Program-made: the position numbers and the translations under genes | Shown here: piece by piece, positions 15,534 through 23,695 of the stretch | Layout: every line of letters begins with the position of its first letter | How positions within the stretch are numbered: the stretch's first letter is position 1 | Notes under the pieces: generated by a model | The model's database searches: none | Seen by the model: only the letters and a program-made list of their open reading frames with translations | Told to the model about the DNA's origin: nothing | Source: an uncultured Clostridia bacterium | GTDB lineage: Bacteria; Bacillota; Clostridia; Oscillospirales; Ruminococcaceae | NCBI GenBank assembly: GCA_945876435.1 | Contig: CAMCOD010000012.1 | Location: forward strand, 1 to 57,689 | Direction: 5' to 3' | DNA: 57,689 nt

Positions 15534-16040
15534 ATGGAATTTCAGCGAAGCTGCGGCGACTGTCAGTATAATTTCGGCGGTTTTTGCACCGCAAAGGGTT
15601 TCGGGCAGCTGGCGGAAGGGGAAACTGTCCCCTGCCAGCTGTGGGAAATCAGCGAGGAGGCCTTGGCCCGCGCGGTGGAGGCCGCGCCCTGGTACCTGAA
15701 AAAGCCTTATGAGATGGGAAAAACCAGCCTTTCCGCCTTTTTGGAGGATCTGGAGCGGGACGCCCAGGGACTGCCGGTGGAGATCGGGATCTTCGACGCC
15801 ATTGAGCAGGTTTACGGCTACTCCCAGCGGGAGCTGGCGCAGATCCTGGGGGTTTCCTCCGACGTGGTGGGCTACGCCAAGGCTCACGGCGCCGTTGCCC
15901 GCCGCATCCCCCATTTTTCCCGCTGTCTGCATATCCCGGAGGAGCTGTTCCGCCATTTTACCACAACGGATCTGCCGCTTTTGGAGCAGTGCAGAGTCGC
16001 GTATGAAACACAGCTGAAAAAACCGGAGTCTTCGGAATAA
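15534..16040 (+). CDS. Uncharacterised protein with N-terminal cysteine cluster and HTH-like segment
   Basis: A 168-residue protein. The first 35 residues contain CGDCQYNFGGFC and a fourth cysteine in VPCQLW, a spacing suitable for zinc or a small Fe-S cluster. Residues ~88-112 (YSQRELAQILGVSSDVVGYA) resemble a helix-turn-helix of the MarR/Xre kind. The C-terminal part holds ARRIPHFSRCLHIPEELF. No family is recognised. The order metal site then HTH would fit a small metal- or redox-sensing regulator, but this is inference. It has its own promoter, an excellent GGAGG site and a terminator; no divergent target is adjacent. Confidence 0.8.
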   Translation: MEFQRSCGDCQYNFGGFCTAKGFGQLAEGETVPCQLWEISEEALARAVEAAPWYLKKPYEMGKTSLSAFLEDLERDAQGLPVEIGIFDAIEQVYGYSQRELAQILGVSSDVVGYAKAHGAVARRIPHFSRCLHIPEELFRHFTTTDLPLLEQCRVAYETQLKKPESSE

Positions 16041-16058
16041 ACCGGAGCTCCGGTTTTT
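16017..16058 (+). terminator. Terminator after the Cys/HTH protein gene
   Basis: AAAAAACCGGAG near the end of the gene can pair with CTCCGGTTTTT at 16048-16058; the second AAACCGGAG copy at 16039-16047 offers an alternative short hairpin. The T-run TTTTTCCTTT follows. Confidence 0.7.
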
Positions 16059-16188
16059 CCTTTCCCCGGCCATGGAAAATCCGAAAGAGGGATGTATTTT
16101 TCCCGGAAAGTCACCGTATTTTATAGACGGGAGAGGAAATATGTGCTAAACTATAAATAGAAATTTTTTGGAATGAGGAGGATATCCA

Positions 16189-16926
16189 ATGAAAGTTATC
16201 GTTTCAAAAACATACGAAGAAATGTGCGCCAAAGCGGCCCGCATCATCGCCGCTCAGCTTACCCTGAAGCCGGATTCCGTTCTGGGTCTGGCTACCGGTT
16301 CCACGCCGGTGGGCATCTACAAGGAGCTGATCCGGAAATATGAGGAAGGCCGTCTGGACTTCAGCGAAGTGACCACCGTGAACCTGGACGAATATGTGGG
16401 TCTGTCCGGCGAGAACGACCAGAGCTACCGCTATTTTATGAACCACAATCTCTTCGACCATGTGAATATCCCCAAGGAATATACTTATGTTCCCAGCGGT
16501 GTGGCTGAGGACCCGGAGGATGAGTGCGAAAACTATGACCTGCTGATCCAGCAGCTGGGCGGCGTGGATATGCAGCTTCTGGGCATCGGCGGCAACGGCC
16601 ACATCGGCTTCAATGAGCCTGCGGACAGCTTTGCCGAGGGAACTCATCTCACTGATCTGACCGAAAGCACCATTCAGGCCAACAGCCGCTTCTTCGAGAA
16701 GGACAGCGACGTTCCGAGAAGAGCCATCACCATGGGTATCGGCACCATTATGCAGGCCAGAAAGATCCTGCTGGTGGCCAACGGCGAGAGCAAGGCCAAG
16801 GCCATTTACGACACCCTGTACGGACCGGTCACTCCACAGGTCCCGGCGTCTATCCTGCGCTTCCATCCGGACGTAACCGTTCTGGTGGACGAGGCAGCCT
16901 TTAAACTGGTTGCGGAAAAAGAATAA
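16189..16926 (+). CDS. nagB: Glucosamine-6-phosphate deaminase
   Basis: A 245-residue enzyme converting glucosamine-6-phosphate to fructose-6-phosphate and ammonia, the last step of amino-sugar use. Family landmarks are the phosphate loop LGLATGSTPVGIYKEL, NLDEYVGL with the catalytic Asp, and GIGGNGHIGFNEP with catalytic His. Length matches the shorter Bacillus-type NagB lacking the E. coli allosteric tail. GAGGAGG precedes the ATG. It is flanked by terminators and has no nagA partner here, so it is monocistronic. No glmS-type ribozyme is seen upstream. Confidence 0.98.
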   Translation: MKVIVSKTYEEMCAKAARIIAAQLTLKPDSVLGLATGSTPVGIYKELIRKYEEGRLDFSEVTTVNLDEYVGLSGENDQSYRYFMNHNLFDHVNIPKEYTYVPSGVAEDPEDECENYDLLIQQLGGVDMQLLGIGGNGHIGFNEPADSFAEGTHLTDLTESTIQANSRFFEKDSDVPRRAITMGIGTIMQARKILLVANGESKAKAIYDTLYGPVTPQVPASILRFHPDVTVLVDEAAFKLVAEKE

Positions 16927-16950
16927 GCCGAAAGAATCTGCCTGTTTGAG

Positions 16951-16978
16951 CCGGCGCCGAAAACGGCGCCGGTTTTTC
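16951..16978 (+). terminator. Terminator after nagB
   Basis: CCGGCGCCG and CGGCGCCGG form a perfect 9-bp stem with an AAAA loop, followed by TTTTTCT. Confidence 0.95.
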
Positions 16979-17016
16979 TATTCCGGTTGGCCGGCAAAAG
17001 GGGAAAAGGAGGAAGT

Positions 17017-17952
17017 ATGTTTCTTTATTCCGACAGCAACAAGCGTTATCATACCTACAGCTATTTTCTCAAGCATAAATTCGGCGGAAAAGTGGCCAAG
17101 CTCTCCCTGGACGGGGGTTTCAGCTGTCCCAATCTGGACGGCAGCAAGGGCTGGGGCGGCTGCAGCTATTGTTCTTCCCGGGGCAGCGGCGATTTTGCCG
17201 GCGATCCGGCGGTGAGTCTGCGGCAGCAGCTGGAGCAGCAGAGAGCCGTGATGGAGAAAAAATGGCCCGGCAGCCAATATATCGCTTATTTTCAGGCCCA
17301 CAGCAACACCTATGGGCCGCTGGATCGGCTGAAAGCCTGTTTTGAGCCGGCGCTGGATTTTCCCGGTGTGGTGGGACTGAGCGTTGCCACCCGCGCCGAC
17401 TGTCTGGACGGGGAAAAGGCGGATTATCTGGCGGAACTGATGGAAAAAACCTTTGTGGAGGTGGAATTGGGTCTGCAGTCGGTGTTTGACAGCACCGGGG
17501 AGCGGATCAACCGCTGCCACAGCTACAGGGAATTTCTGGACGGTTTCCAGCTGCTGCGGGAGCGGAACATCCCGGTCTGCGTCCATCTGATCGACGGGCT
17601 GCCGGGGGAAAGCCGGGAAATGATGCTGGAATCCGCCCGTCAGGTGGGGGAGCTGCGGCCTCACAGCGTCAAGCTGCATCTGCTCCATGTGTTGGAAGGA
17701 ACGGCGCTGGCCCAGCAGTGGAAGCGGGGCGAATTTGCCCTGCTGGAGCGGGAAGAGTATGTATCCATCCTCTGCGACCAGCTGGAGCTGCTGCCGCCGG
17801 AGGTCGTGATCCAGCGGATTACCGGAGACGGGGATAAAAACAGTCTGCTGGGGCCGATGTGGAGCCGGGATAAGAAAAAAGTGATGAACGCCATCGACAT
17901 GGAGCTGGCAAGAAGAGATTCTTATCAGGGAAAAAAGTGGGAAGAAAGGTAA
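17017..17952 (+). CDS. ytqA: TIGR01212-family radical SAM protein (YtqA/MnmL-like)
   Basis: A 311-residue radical SAM enzyme. The Fe-S cluster cysteines are in the extended motif CPNLDGSKGWGGCSYC near residue 40, with the TIGR01212 features YIAYFQAHSNTYGPL and ATRADCL. In Bacillus subtilis the orthologue YtqA pairs with YtqB and has been implicated in wobble-uridine (mnm5) tRNA modification, the name MnmL having been proposed. Here too the ytqB-like gene follows 10 bases later, supporting a joint pathway. AAAGGAGGAAG lies before the ATG at 17017. Assignment to the family is firm; the reaction is taken from that literature and not visible in the sequence. Confidence 0.93.
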   Translation: MFLYSDSNKRYHTYSYFLKHKFGGKVAKLSLDGGFSCPNLDGSKGWGGCSYCSSRGSGDFAGDPAVSLRQQLEQQRAVMEKKWPGSQYIAYFQAHSNTYGPLDRLKACFEPALDFPGVVGLSVATRADCLDGEKADYLAELMEKTFVEVELGLQSVFDSTGERINRCHSYREFLDGFQLLRERNIPVCVHLIDGLPGESREMMLESARQVGELRPHSVKLHLLHVLEGTALAQQWKRGEFALLEREEYVSILCDQLELLPPEVVIQRITGDGDKNSLLGPMWSRDKKKVMNAIDMELARRDSYQGKKWEER

Positions 17953-17962
17953 CGGGATAACA

Positions 17963-18544
17963 ATGAAGGATATTTTGGATTTTGCCAAGGAAATTCTGCT
18001 GGAGCGGATGGGGGAGGATGGGACCTTTGTGGATTTTACCATGGGGAACGGCCATGACACCCTTTACTTCGCCCAATATTTGAAAAAGGGCCATGTGTAC
18101 GCCTTTGACGTGCAGGAAATGGCTTTGGAAAACACGAAAAAGCTGCTTCAGGACAACGGCGGCTTTGCAAATGTTACCCTGATCCACGACAGCCACCATC
18201 GGGTGGATCAGTACGTCAGGGAGCCCATCGACGCGGGGATCTTTAATCTGGGCTATCTGCCGGGCAGCGACAAATCGGTGACTACCCAGTGCGAAACCAC
18301 CATGGAGGCTTTGGAGAAGGCGGTGAATCTGCTGAAAACCGGCGGGGTCATCGTGGTGATCATCTATCCGGGACACAAAGAGGGCAGCCGGGAGGCGGAG
18401 CTGGTGGAGCAGTTCTGCGCCGGGCTGGACAAGCACAAATACAACAGCTACAAGTACGCTTTGCTGAACAAAAGCAATCCTCCCTACATTGTGGCGGCGG
18501 AAAAATTCATTCCGAGAAACCGCTATACCGGCGAGCCGCTGTAG
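17963..18544 (+). CDS. mnmM: YtqB/MnmM-type tRNA methyltransferase
   Basis: A 193-residue class I SAM methyltransferase. The SAM-binding loop is VDFTMGNGHDTLYFA and the family hallmark FNLGYLPGSDKSVTT follows; IYPGHKEGSREAE is also typical. B. subtilis YtqB (MnmM) methylates 5-aminomethyl-2-thiouridine at tRNA position 34. It lies directly after the radical SAM gene, so the pair is likely one operon ending at the terminator at 18580. The ribosome-binding site is weak (AACGGGA), suggesting coupling to the upstream gene. Confidence 0.93.
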   Translation: MKDILDFAKEILLERMGEDGTFVDFTMGNGHDTLYFAQYLKKGHVYAFDVQEMALENTKKLLQDNGGFANVTLIHDSHHRVDQYVREPIDAGIFNLGYLPGSDKSVTTQCETTMEALEKAVNLLKTGGVIVVIIYPGHKEGSREAELVEQFCAGLDKHKYNSYKYALLNKSNPPYIVAAEKFIPRNRYTGEPL

Positions 18545-18579
18545 CGGGCGGAGCAGCGGGGAAAAATTTCGACGGAACA

Positions 18580-18614
18580 GGGCCGAAACATTGAAAAATC
18601 GGCCTTTTCTTTTT
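18580..18614 (+). terminator. Terminator after ytqA-mnmM, overlapping the ptsI promoter
   Basis: AGGCCGA (18580-18586) pairs with TCGGCCT (18599-18605) and is followed by TTTCTTTTT. Its loop and 3' arm coincide with the -35 and spacer of the next promoter. Confidence 0.8.
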
Positions 18615-18619
18615 ATAAT
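18591..18619 (+). promoter_or_regulatory. Promoter for ptsI
   Basis: TTGAAA and TATAAT are separated by 17 bases. The element sits inside the preceding terminator hairpin. Confidence 0.85.
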
Positions 18620-18659
18620 AGGGCTTATAAGCGAAAAAACGGCCTGAGGAGGGGAAAAG

Positions 18660-20285
18660 ATGAAGATTTGGAAGGGCGTTGGGGCATCCGGCGGGGTGAC
18701 AGACGGCATTGCCGTCCACTTGGGCGGCAGAAGCGGGTTTTCTGTACCGGCCCGGGTCAAGATCGGGGACGCGGATGCGGAGCTGCGCCGCTTTTCCCAG
18801 GCCTGCGCGCAGGCTGCTTTGGAGCTGGAAGAGCTGCAGAAGCGGACAAAACAGCAGGTGGGCCAGAAGGAAGCGGATATTTTCCTGGCTCACCGGGCTA
18901 TGCTGGAGGATCAGGAGCTGCTGCATCAGGTGCAGGAGCGGATCAATCGGGGCATCAACGCGGAGTATGCCCTGTATGAGGCAACGGAACAGTTCGCCCA
19001 GCTGTTTTCCGCCATTGAGGACGATTATCTGAAGGAAAGGGTCATGGATCTGCGGGATGTGACCCAGCGGGTGATGAACAAGCTGACCTGCGCGGCGGAA
19101 AAGGAGTTTCAGCTGCCGGAGCGGGCCATTGTGCTGGCGGAGGATCTGCTCCCCAGCCAGACCGTCCGTCTGGACCGGAACAAAGTGCAGGCCTTTCTGA
19201 CTATGGCAGGCTCCCCTAACTCCCACGCGGCGATCCTTGCCCGCAGCCGGGAGATCCCGGCGGTGGTGGCCATGGGACAGGGCCTGAGAGATATTCCCGA
19301 CGGCAGCTATCTGATCGTGGACGGCGATACGGGAACGGTTTACGAGAACCCGGACGCTTACATTCTCCGGCGTTTTCAGGAACAAAAGGCCGCTCAGGAG
19401 GCGGCAAGGCTGGCGCTGCGGACGGCTGCGCAGAGGGAAAGCCGCACCAGAAGCGGTAGAAAGGTGGAGATCAAGGCCAATCTGTCCACACTGGAGGATG
19501 TAGCGGAGGCGCTGGCCTGGGGCTGTGACGGCATCGGCCTGACCCGCAGCGAATTTATCTATATGCAGAGCAGCGACTGGCCCGACGAGGAGCGGCAGTT
19601 CAGCTTTTATCAGGCGGTTTTGCAGGCCATGGAGGGAAAACGGGTGACGATCCGCACCTGCGACCTGGGCATGGACAAAATGGCGGACTACTGCCGGGGC
19701 GAGCGGGAGGAAAATCCGGCTCTGGGCTTGCGGGGCATTCGTCTGTCCCTCAGCAAGCCGGAGATGTTCTTTACCCAGATCCGCGCGCTGCTGCGGGCCT
19801 CTGCCTACGGCAGCCTGTCCATTATGTTCCCCATGATCTCGGCGGAGTGGGAGTTGGATCATGCTCTGGAACTGGCCAGAGAGGCCCGGGAACAGCTGGA
19901 GAGCGAGGGTGTGGCCATAGGCGGCGATATTCGCTATGGAATTATGGTGGAGACACCGGCTGCGGCGGTACTGGCGGATGTGTTGGCCAAAAAGGTGGAC
20001 TTTTTCAGCATCGGCACCAACGACCTGATCCAATATACCCTCTGTGTGGACCGGGTGAATCCGGTGGTGGCCCAGCTGTACGATCCCTGTCATCCGGCGG
20101 TGCTGCGGCTGGTGAAGAATACCATTGAGGCTGCCCATCGGGAAGGCAAACCCTGTGGGATCTGCGGCGACGCGGCCACACACGGAGATTTTGCCAGAAA
20201 AGCGGTGGAGATGGGCATTGACAGCCTTTCGGTGCCGCCGAAAAAAATCCCCCAGCTCCGGAAGCTGGTGGAGGACTGTGATTAG
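18660..20285 (+). CDS. ptsI: Phosphoenolpyruvate-protein phosphotransferase (PTS enzyme I)
   Basis: A 541-residue protein with the enzyme I order: N-terminal HPr-binding helical domain, swivelling His domain, and PEP-binding TIM barrel. The phosphorylated His lies in AGSPNSHAAILARSREIPA, a variant of the usual GGxTSHxAI. The barrel shows CDGIGLTRSEFIYM, RGIRLSLSKPEMF, FFSIGTNDLIQYTL and the catalytic cysteine in GICGDAATHGDF, where enzyme I normally has CGExA. No HPr or enzyme II genes are nearby. It is somewhat short at 541 residues. It is most likely the general PTS enzyme I; a specialised paralogue cannot be excluded. deoC follows closely. Confidence 0.9.
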   Translation: MKIWKGVGASGGVTDGIAVHLGGRSGFSVPARVKIGDADAELRRFSQACAQAALELEELQKRTKQQVGQKEADIFLAHRAMLEDQELLHQVQERINRGINAEYALYEATEQFAQLFSAIEDDYLKERVMDLRDVTQRVMNKLTCAAEKEFQLPERAIVLAEDLLPSQTVRLDRNKVQAFLTMAGSPNSHAAILARSREIPAVVAMGQGLRDIPDGSYLIVDGDTGTVYENPDAYILRRFQEQKAAQEAARLALRTAAQRESRTRSGRKVEIKANLSTLEDVAEALAWGCDGIGLTRSEFIYMQSSDWPDEERQFSFYQAVLQAMEGKRVTIRTCDLGMDKMADYCRGEREENPALGLRGIRLSLSKPEMFFTQIRALLRASAYGSLSIMFPMISAEWELDHALELAREAREQLESEGVAIGGDIRYGIMVETPAAAVLADVLAKKVDFFSIGTNDLIQYTLCVDRVNPVVAQLYDPCHPAVLRLVKNTIEAAHREGKPCGICGDAATHGDFARKAVEMGIDSLSVPPKKIPQLRKLVEDCD

Positions 20286-20329
20286 GAAGGAAAATGCCGC
20301 GGCTGATTGACCGGAAAGGAAGGTATCCC

Positions 20330-20974
20330 ATGGAAAACAAAGAGATTTTATCCCATATTGACCATACGCTGCTGAAACCGACCGCAACCTGGAAGGAGAT
20401 CGACCGGCTGTGTCAGGAGGCAATTCAATATCAGACGGCTACCGTCTGCATCCCACCCTGTTTTGTGCAGAAGGTGAAGGAAACCTATCCGGAGCTGAAG
20501 GTTTGCACGGTCATCGGCTTCCCGCTGGGCTATCAGACCCAGGCGGCCAAGTCCGCAGAGGCATGGGACGCCAGACAGAACGGCGCTGATGAGCTGGATC
20601 TGGTGGTCAACCTTTGCGATGTGAAAAGCGGAAACCTGGGGGAAGTGGTGGCGGAGATCGGCGCCATCCGGCAGTTGGTTCAGGACCGGGTGCTGAAGGT
20701 GATCGTGGAGACCTGCAGCCTGACCAAAGAGGAAAAAATTGCTTTGTGCTACTGTGTGGCCAGAGGCGGCGCGGATTATATCAAGACTTCCACCGGCTTT
20801 GGCTCCGGCGGCGCGGATCTGGAGGATGTGAAGCTGTTCCGGGAGCTGATGGGCGGGCGGCTGAAGATCAAGGCCTCTGGCGGGATCCGCACAAAGGAGC
20901 AGATGGAGGCCTTTTTGGAGGCAGGCTGCGATAGAATTGGGACGAGCAGCGCCTCGGTGTTGTGGAAGGAATAG
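20330..20974 (+). CDS. deoC: Deoxyribose-phosphate aldolase
   Basis: A 214-residue class I aldolase that cleaves 2-deoxyribose-5-phosphate into glyceraldehyde-3-phosphate and acetaldehyde during nucleoside breakdown. Catalytic residues are in KVIVETCSL (Lys) and ADYIKTSTGFGSGGA (Schiff-base Lys), with KASGGIRT at the phosphate site. The start ATG at 20330 is chosen because AAGGAAGG precedes it; the longer frame from 20294 lacks such a site. It lies 44 bases after ptsI and 9 bases before a kinase-like gene, so co-transcription is likely. No other deo genes are in the window. Confidence 0.97.
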   Translation: MENKEILSHIDHTLLKPTATWKEIDRLCQEAIQYQTATVCIPPCFVQKVKETYPELKVCTVIGFPLGYQTQAAKSAEAWDARQNGADELDLVVNLCDVKSGNLGEVVAEIGAIRQLVQDRVLKVIVETCSLTKEEKIALCYCVARGGADYIKTSTGFGSGGADLEDVKLFRELMGGRLKIKASGGIRTKEQMEAFLEAGCDRIGTSSASVLWKE

Positions 20975-20983
20975 GGAAAGGCA

Positions 20984-21502
20984 ATGAAAATCGCGATCAT
21001 GGGCTACAGCGGCGGCGGAAAATCCACGCTGGCCCCAAAACTGGGGGAAAAGTACGGTCTGCCGGTGCTGCACATGGACAGCGTCCATTTTTTGCCCAAC
21101 TGGGTGGAAAAAGAGCGGGAGCAGGAGCAGCGGGAGCTGGCGGAATTTCTGGACAGCCACGAGGGCTGGGTCATTGACGGCAATTACAGCAAAGTGGAGC
21201 AGGAAAGACGGCTCCGGGAGGCGGACCGGATCATTATTCTGGAGCTGAACCGCTTTGTCTGCCTGTGGCGGGTGCTGAAACGCTGGCGGTTCCACCGGGG
21301 AAGGGTCCGTCCGGACATGGCGGAGGGCTGCCCGGAGAAGGTGGACGGCGAATTTATCCGCTGGGTGCTTCATGACGGGCGGACGAAGGACAAAAAACAG
21401 GCCTTTGACCGCTGGGAGCGGCAGTATCCGGAGAAGGTCCTCCGCATCCGAAGCGTAAAACAGCAGAAAGATTTTCTGCGGAGATTGGAGGAAGAACAGT
21501 GA
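20984..21502 (+). CDS. P-loop NTPase, adenylate kinase-like (FlaR/topology-modulation family)
   Basis: A 172-residue small kinase-like protein. Walker A is GYSGGGKSTLA at residues 7-17, and HMDSVHFLPNWVEKE and GWVIDGNYSKV match the family called DNA topology modulation protein (FlaR-like), whose real substrate is unknown. ELNRFVCLWRVLKRWRFHRG forms the LID-like positively charged segment. It overlaps the next gene by four bases (GTGA), so the two are translationally coupled. A nucleotide or nucleoside kinase role fits its position after deoC but is inference. Confidence 0.85.
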   Translation: MKIAIMGYSGGGKSTLAPKLGEKYGLPVLHMDSVHFLPNWVEKEREQEQRELAEFLDSHEGWVIDGNYSKVEQERRLREADRIIILELNRFVCLWRVLKRWRFHRGRVRPDMAEGCPEKVDGEFIRWVLHDGRTKDKKQAFDRWERQYPEKVLRIRSVKQQKDFLRRLEEEQ

Positions 21503-22068
21503 AGCTGATCTACAAGGGAAAATACAGCGGCGACGAAAGCAGTCTGCCCAGCGCCCAGCCGGTGGAGGGCGCGGTGGCCTACCAGGAGGCCTCCAACATG
21601 AAGGAATTTGCGCTTCTGGTCAACGGCATCGCCCTGGGGCTGATGGTCCTGTGCCTGATCCTGCTGTTTGTTCGGGGCGGCCTGAGGGCTTTCCGGGTGT
21701 GGGGCTATGTTCTGTCCATGCTGGCTCTGTTTCCCCATGAGCTGCTCCACGGGATCTGCTTCCGGGAGGAGGTCTATTTGTACACCAACTGGAAGCAGGG
21801 AATGCTTTTTGTCACCGGGACGGAGCATATGAGCAAGGGGCGCTTTGTTTTTATGAGTCTGCTGCCTAATCTGGTCTTTGGCATCCTGCCTTTCCTGATC
21901 TTTCTCCTGGCGCCGGCCCATACCGTGTTGGGCACCATGGGGGCTATTTCAATCGGTATGGGGGCGGGGGATTATTACAACGTGTATAACACTCTGACGC
22001 AGGTGCCCAAGGGCGGCAGGGTGTACAATAAAGGCTTTCATTCCTACTGGTATGTGCCGGAAAAATAA
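21499..22068 (+). CDS. DUF3267 membrane protein, putative zinc metalloprotease
   Basis: A 189-residue integral membrane protein with about four hydrophobic segments. A HExxH-type motif (FPHELLHGICF) lies around residue 78 in the membrane, and GMGAGDYYNVYNTL near the C-terminus probably gives the third metal ligand (Asp), as in DUF3267 proteins related to site-2 proteases. GTG is the start, overlapping the upstream stop. Substrate is unknown. It is coupled to the P-loop kinase-like gene and precedes an oxidoreductase gene by 16 bases. Confidence 0.83.
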   Translation: MKLIYKGKYSGDESSLPSAQPVEGAVAYQEASNMKEFALLVNGIALGLMVLCLILLFVRGGLRAFRVWGYVLSMLALFPHELLHGICFREEVYLYTNWKQGMLFVTGTEHMSKGRFVFMSLLPNLVFGILPFLIFLLAPAHTVLGTMGAISIGMGAGDYYNVYNTLTQVPKGGRVYNKGFHSYWYVPEK

Positions 22069-22084
22069 GAAGGAGCGATAACAG

Positions 22085-22702
22085 ATGAAAGTATTACTGA
22101 TCAACGGAAGTCCTCACGCCGACGGCTGTACGGCAACCGCTCTGCGGGAGGTAGAAAAGACCCTCAACGAAAACGGTGTGGAAACCGAGCTGATCCAGGT
22201 GGGACATCTGGACATCCGGGGCTGTTTGGCCTGCGGCCAGTGCCGGAAGCTGGGAAAATGCGTCATAGACGACATTGTAAATGAAGTTGGTGAAAAATTC
22301 CGGGAGGCGGACGGCCTGATTTTAGGCTCTCCGGTGTACTACGCTTCGGCCAACGGCACACTGACTGCCTTTGCTGACCGGCTGTTCTACAGCTCCAGCT
22401 ACGATAAGACCATGAAAGTGGGCGCGGCGGTGGTCTCCGCGCGCCGGGGCGGCAATACCGCCACCTTTGACCAGCTGAACAAGTACTTCACCATCAATTC
22501 CATGCCGGTGGTATCCAGCCAATACTGGAATCAGGTGCATGGAAACAACGCCCAGCAGGTGGTGCAGGATCTGGAAGGAATGCAGATCATGCGGACCCTG
22601 GGCCGGAACATGGCCTTTTTGCTGAAGAGCATCCAGCTGGGGAAAGAAGCTTTCGGTCTGCCGGAAAAAGAGCCGAGAGTAGGCACCAATTTTATTCGTT
22701 AA
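22085..22702 (+). CDS. Flavodoxin-fold NAD(P)H-dependent oxidoreductase
   Basis: A 205-residue FMN-binding protein. The flavin phosphate loop is LLINGSPHADGCTATAL at the N-terminus; CLACGQCRKLGKC is a four-cysteine cluster common to the iron-sulfur flavoprotein-like and NADPH-dependent FMN reductase families of anaerobes. ILGSPVYYASANGTLTAFADR binds the isoalloxazine ring. Electron acceptor unknown. It has AAGGAGCG upstream of its ATG and is 16 bases from the DUF3267 gene, so it is likely in the same run beginning with ptsI. Confidence 0.9.
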   Translation: MKVLLINGSPHADGCTATALREVEKTLNENGVETELIQVGHLDIRGCLACGQCRKLGKCVIDDIVNEVGEKFREADGLILGSPVYYASANGTLTAFADRLFYSSSYDKTMKVGAAVVSARRGGNTATFDQLNKYFTINSMPVVSSQYWNQVHGNNAQQVVQDLEGMQIMRTLGRNMAFLLKSIQLGKEAFGLPEKEPRVGTNFIR

Positions 22703-22753
22703 AAGCTGTTTTTTCCGGAAAACAGCCGGTTTTGTGTGAGGAGGAGCGTTTTT

Positions 22754-23650
22754 ATGAATGAGCAGGCTTCGGCCAAGCTGAAAATCATTGCCACTATGCT
22801 GCTGTTCGGCACCATTGGTATTTTTGTCCGTTACATCAATATGCCGTCCAGCGTCATTGCCCTGTCCCGAGGCGCCATCGGCGCGCTGTTTCTGCTGACA
22901 GTGCTGCTGATTCAGGGAAAAAGGCTGGATCGGGCGGCGATCCGCCAAAACCGCTGGAGGCTGCTGTTCTCCGGCGCCTGCATCGGCATCAACTGGATGC
23001 TGCTGTTCGAGTCCTACCGCTACACCACGGTTGCCACGGCCACTCTCTGCTACTATTTGCAGCCGGTGTTTGTGATCCTGGCCTCTCATTTTGTGCTGGG
23101 GGAGAAGCTGACGGCGCGGAAGCTGCTCTGCGTGCTGGTGGCCATTCTGGGTATGGTGCCGGTATCCGGTGTGCTGGAGGGCGGGATCCCTTCCGCCGGA
23201 GAGATCACCGGTATTCTGCTGGCGGTAGGCGCGGCGGTTTTGTACGCGGCCAACATTGTGACCAACAAAACCATGAAGGAGATGCCCTCCTACGATATGA
23301 CCATCATCTGCATGGCCACGGCGGCGCTGGCGATGCTGCCCTACACCCTGCTGACCGTATCGCCCGGGGAACTGAACGCCAATCCTCGCTCCCTGCTGCT
23401 GTTGCTGACGGTGTGTGTTGTTCACAGCGGCGTGGCCTATGCCATGTACTACTCAGCGCTCAAGACGCTGAAGGCCCAGACGGTGGCCATGTACGGCTAC
23501 ATCGACCCGATTTTTGCCATTGTGCTGTCCGCGGTGCTGCTGAAGGAGCCGCTGACCATCAGCACACTGGTCGGAGCGGTGATGATCCTTGGGGCGACCT
23601 TCTTCAGCGAGGGGAAAGCCCAGAGCAAAACCCAGGTCAAAGCCGGATAA
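22754..23650 (+). CDS. EamA/DMT family transporter
   Basis: A 298-residue protein with ten predicted membrane helices in two EamA repeats, in contrast to the one-repeat protein at 795. Signatures are LSRGAIGALFLLTVLL in the first repeat and YGYIDPIFAIVLSAVLLKEPLT in the second. Likely an exporter or importer of a small metabolite; substrate cannot be inferred. The start is ATG 22754 with GAGGAGG upstream, not the in-frame codon 18 bases earlier. A strong terminator follows. Confidence 0.93.
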   Translation: MNEQASAKLKIIATMLLFGTIGIFVRYINMPSSVIALSRGAIGALFLLTVLLIQGKRLDRAAIRQNRWRLLFSGACIGINWMLLFESYRYTTVATATLCYYLQPVFVILASHFVLGEKLTARKLLCVLVAILGMVPVSGVLEGGIPSAGEITGILLAVGAAVLYAANIVTNKTMKEMPSYDMTIICMATAALAMLPYTLLTVSPGELNANPRSLLLLLTVCVVHSGVAYAMYYSALKTLKAQTVAMYGYIDPIFAIVLSAVLLKEPLTISTLVGAVMILGATFFSEGKAQSKTQVKAG

Positions 23651-23653
23651 AGC

Positions 23654-23686
23654 AAAAGCCTTCCCCGCGGGGAGGGCTTTTTTTTG
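23654..23686 (+). terminator. Terminator after DMT transporter
   Basis: GCCTTCCCC pairs with GGGGAGGGC (one G-T pair) with a two-base loop, flanked by AAAA and eight T residues. Confidence 0.93.
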
Positions 23687-23695
23687 CGGGACTTC

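Noticed and set aside
16073-16150. 25-codon frame before nagB
   Set aside because: No ribosome-binding site and it runs through the likely promoter region.
16041-16188. glmS-type ribozyme or riboswitch upstream of nagB
   Set aside because: The gap is short and occupied by the previous terminator; no ribozyme core is recognisable.
18507-20423. Long open frame antisense to ptsI
   Set aside because: No start signals, and spans the promoter/terminator of the sense operon; shadow of ptsI.
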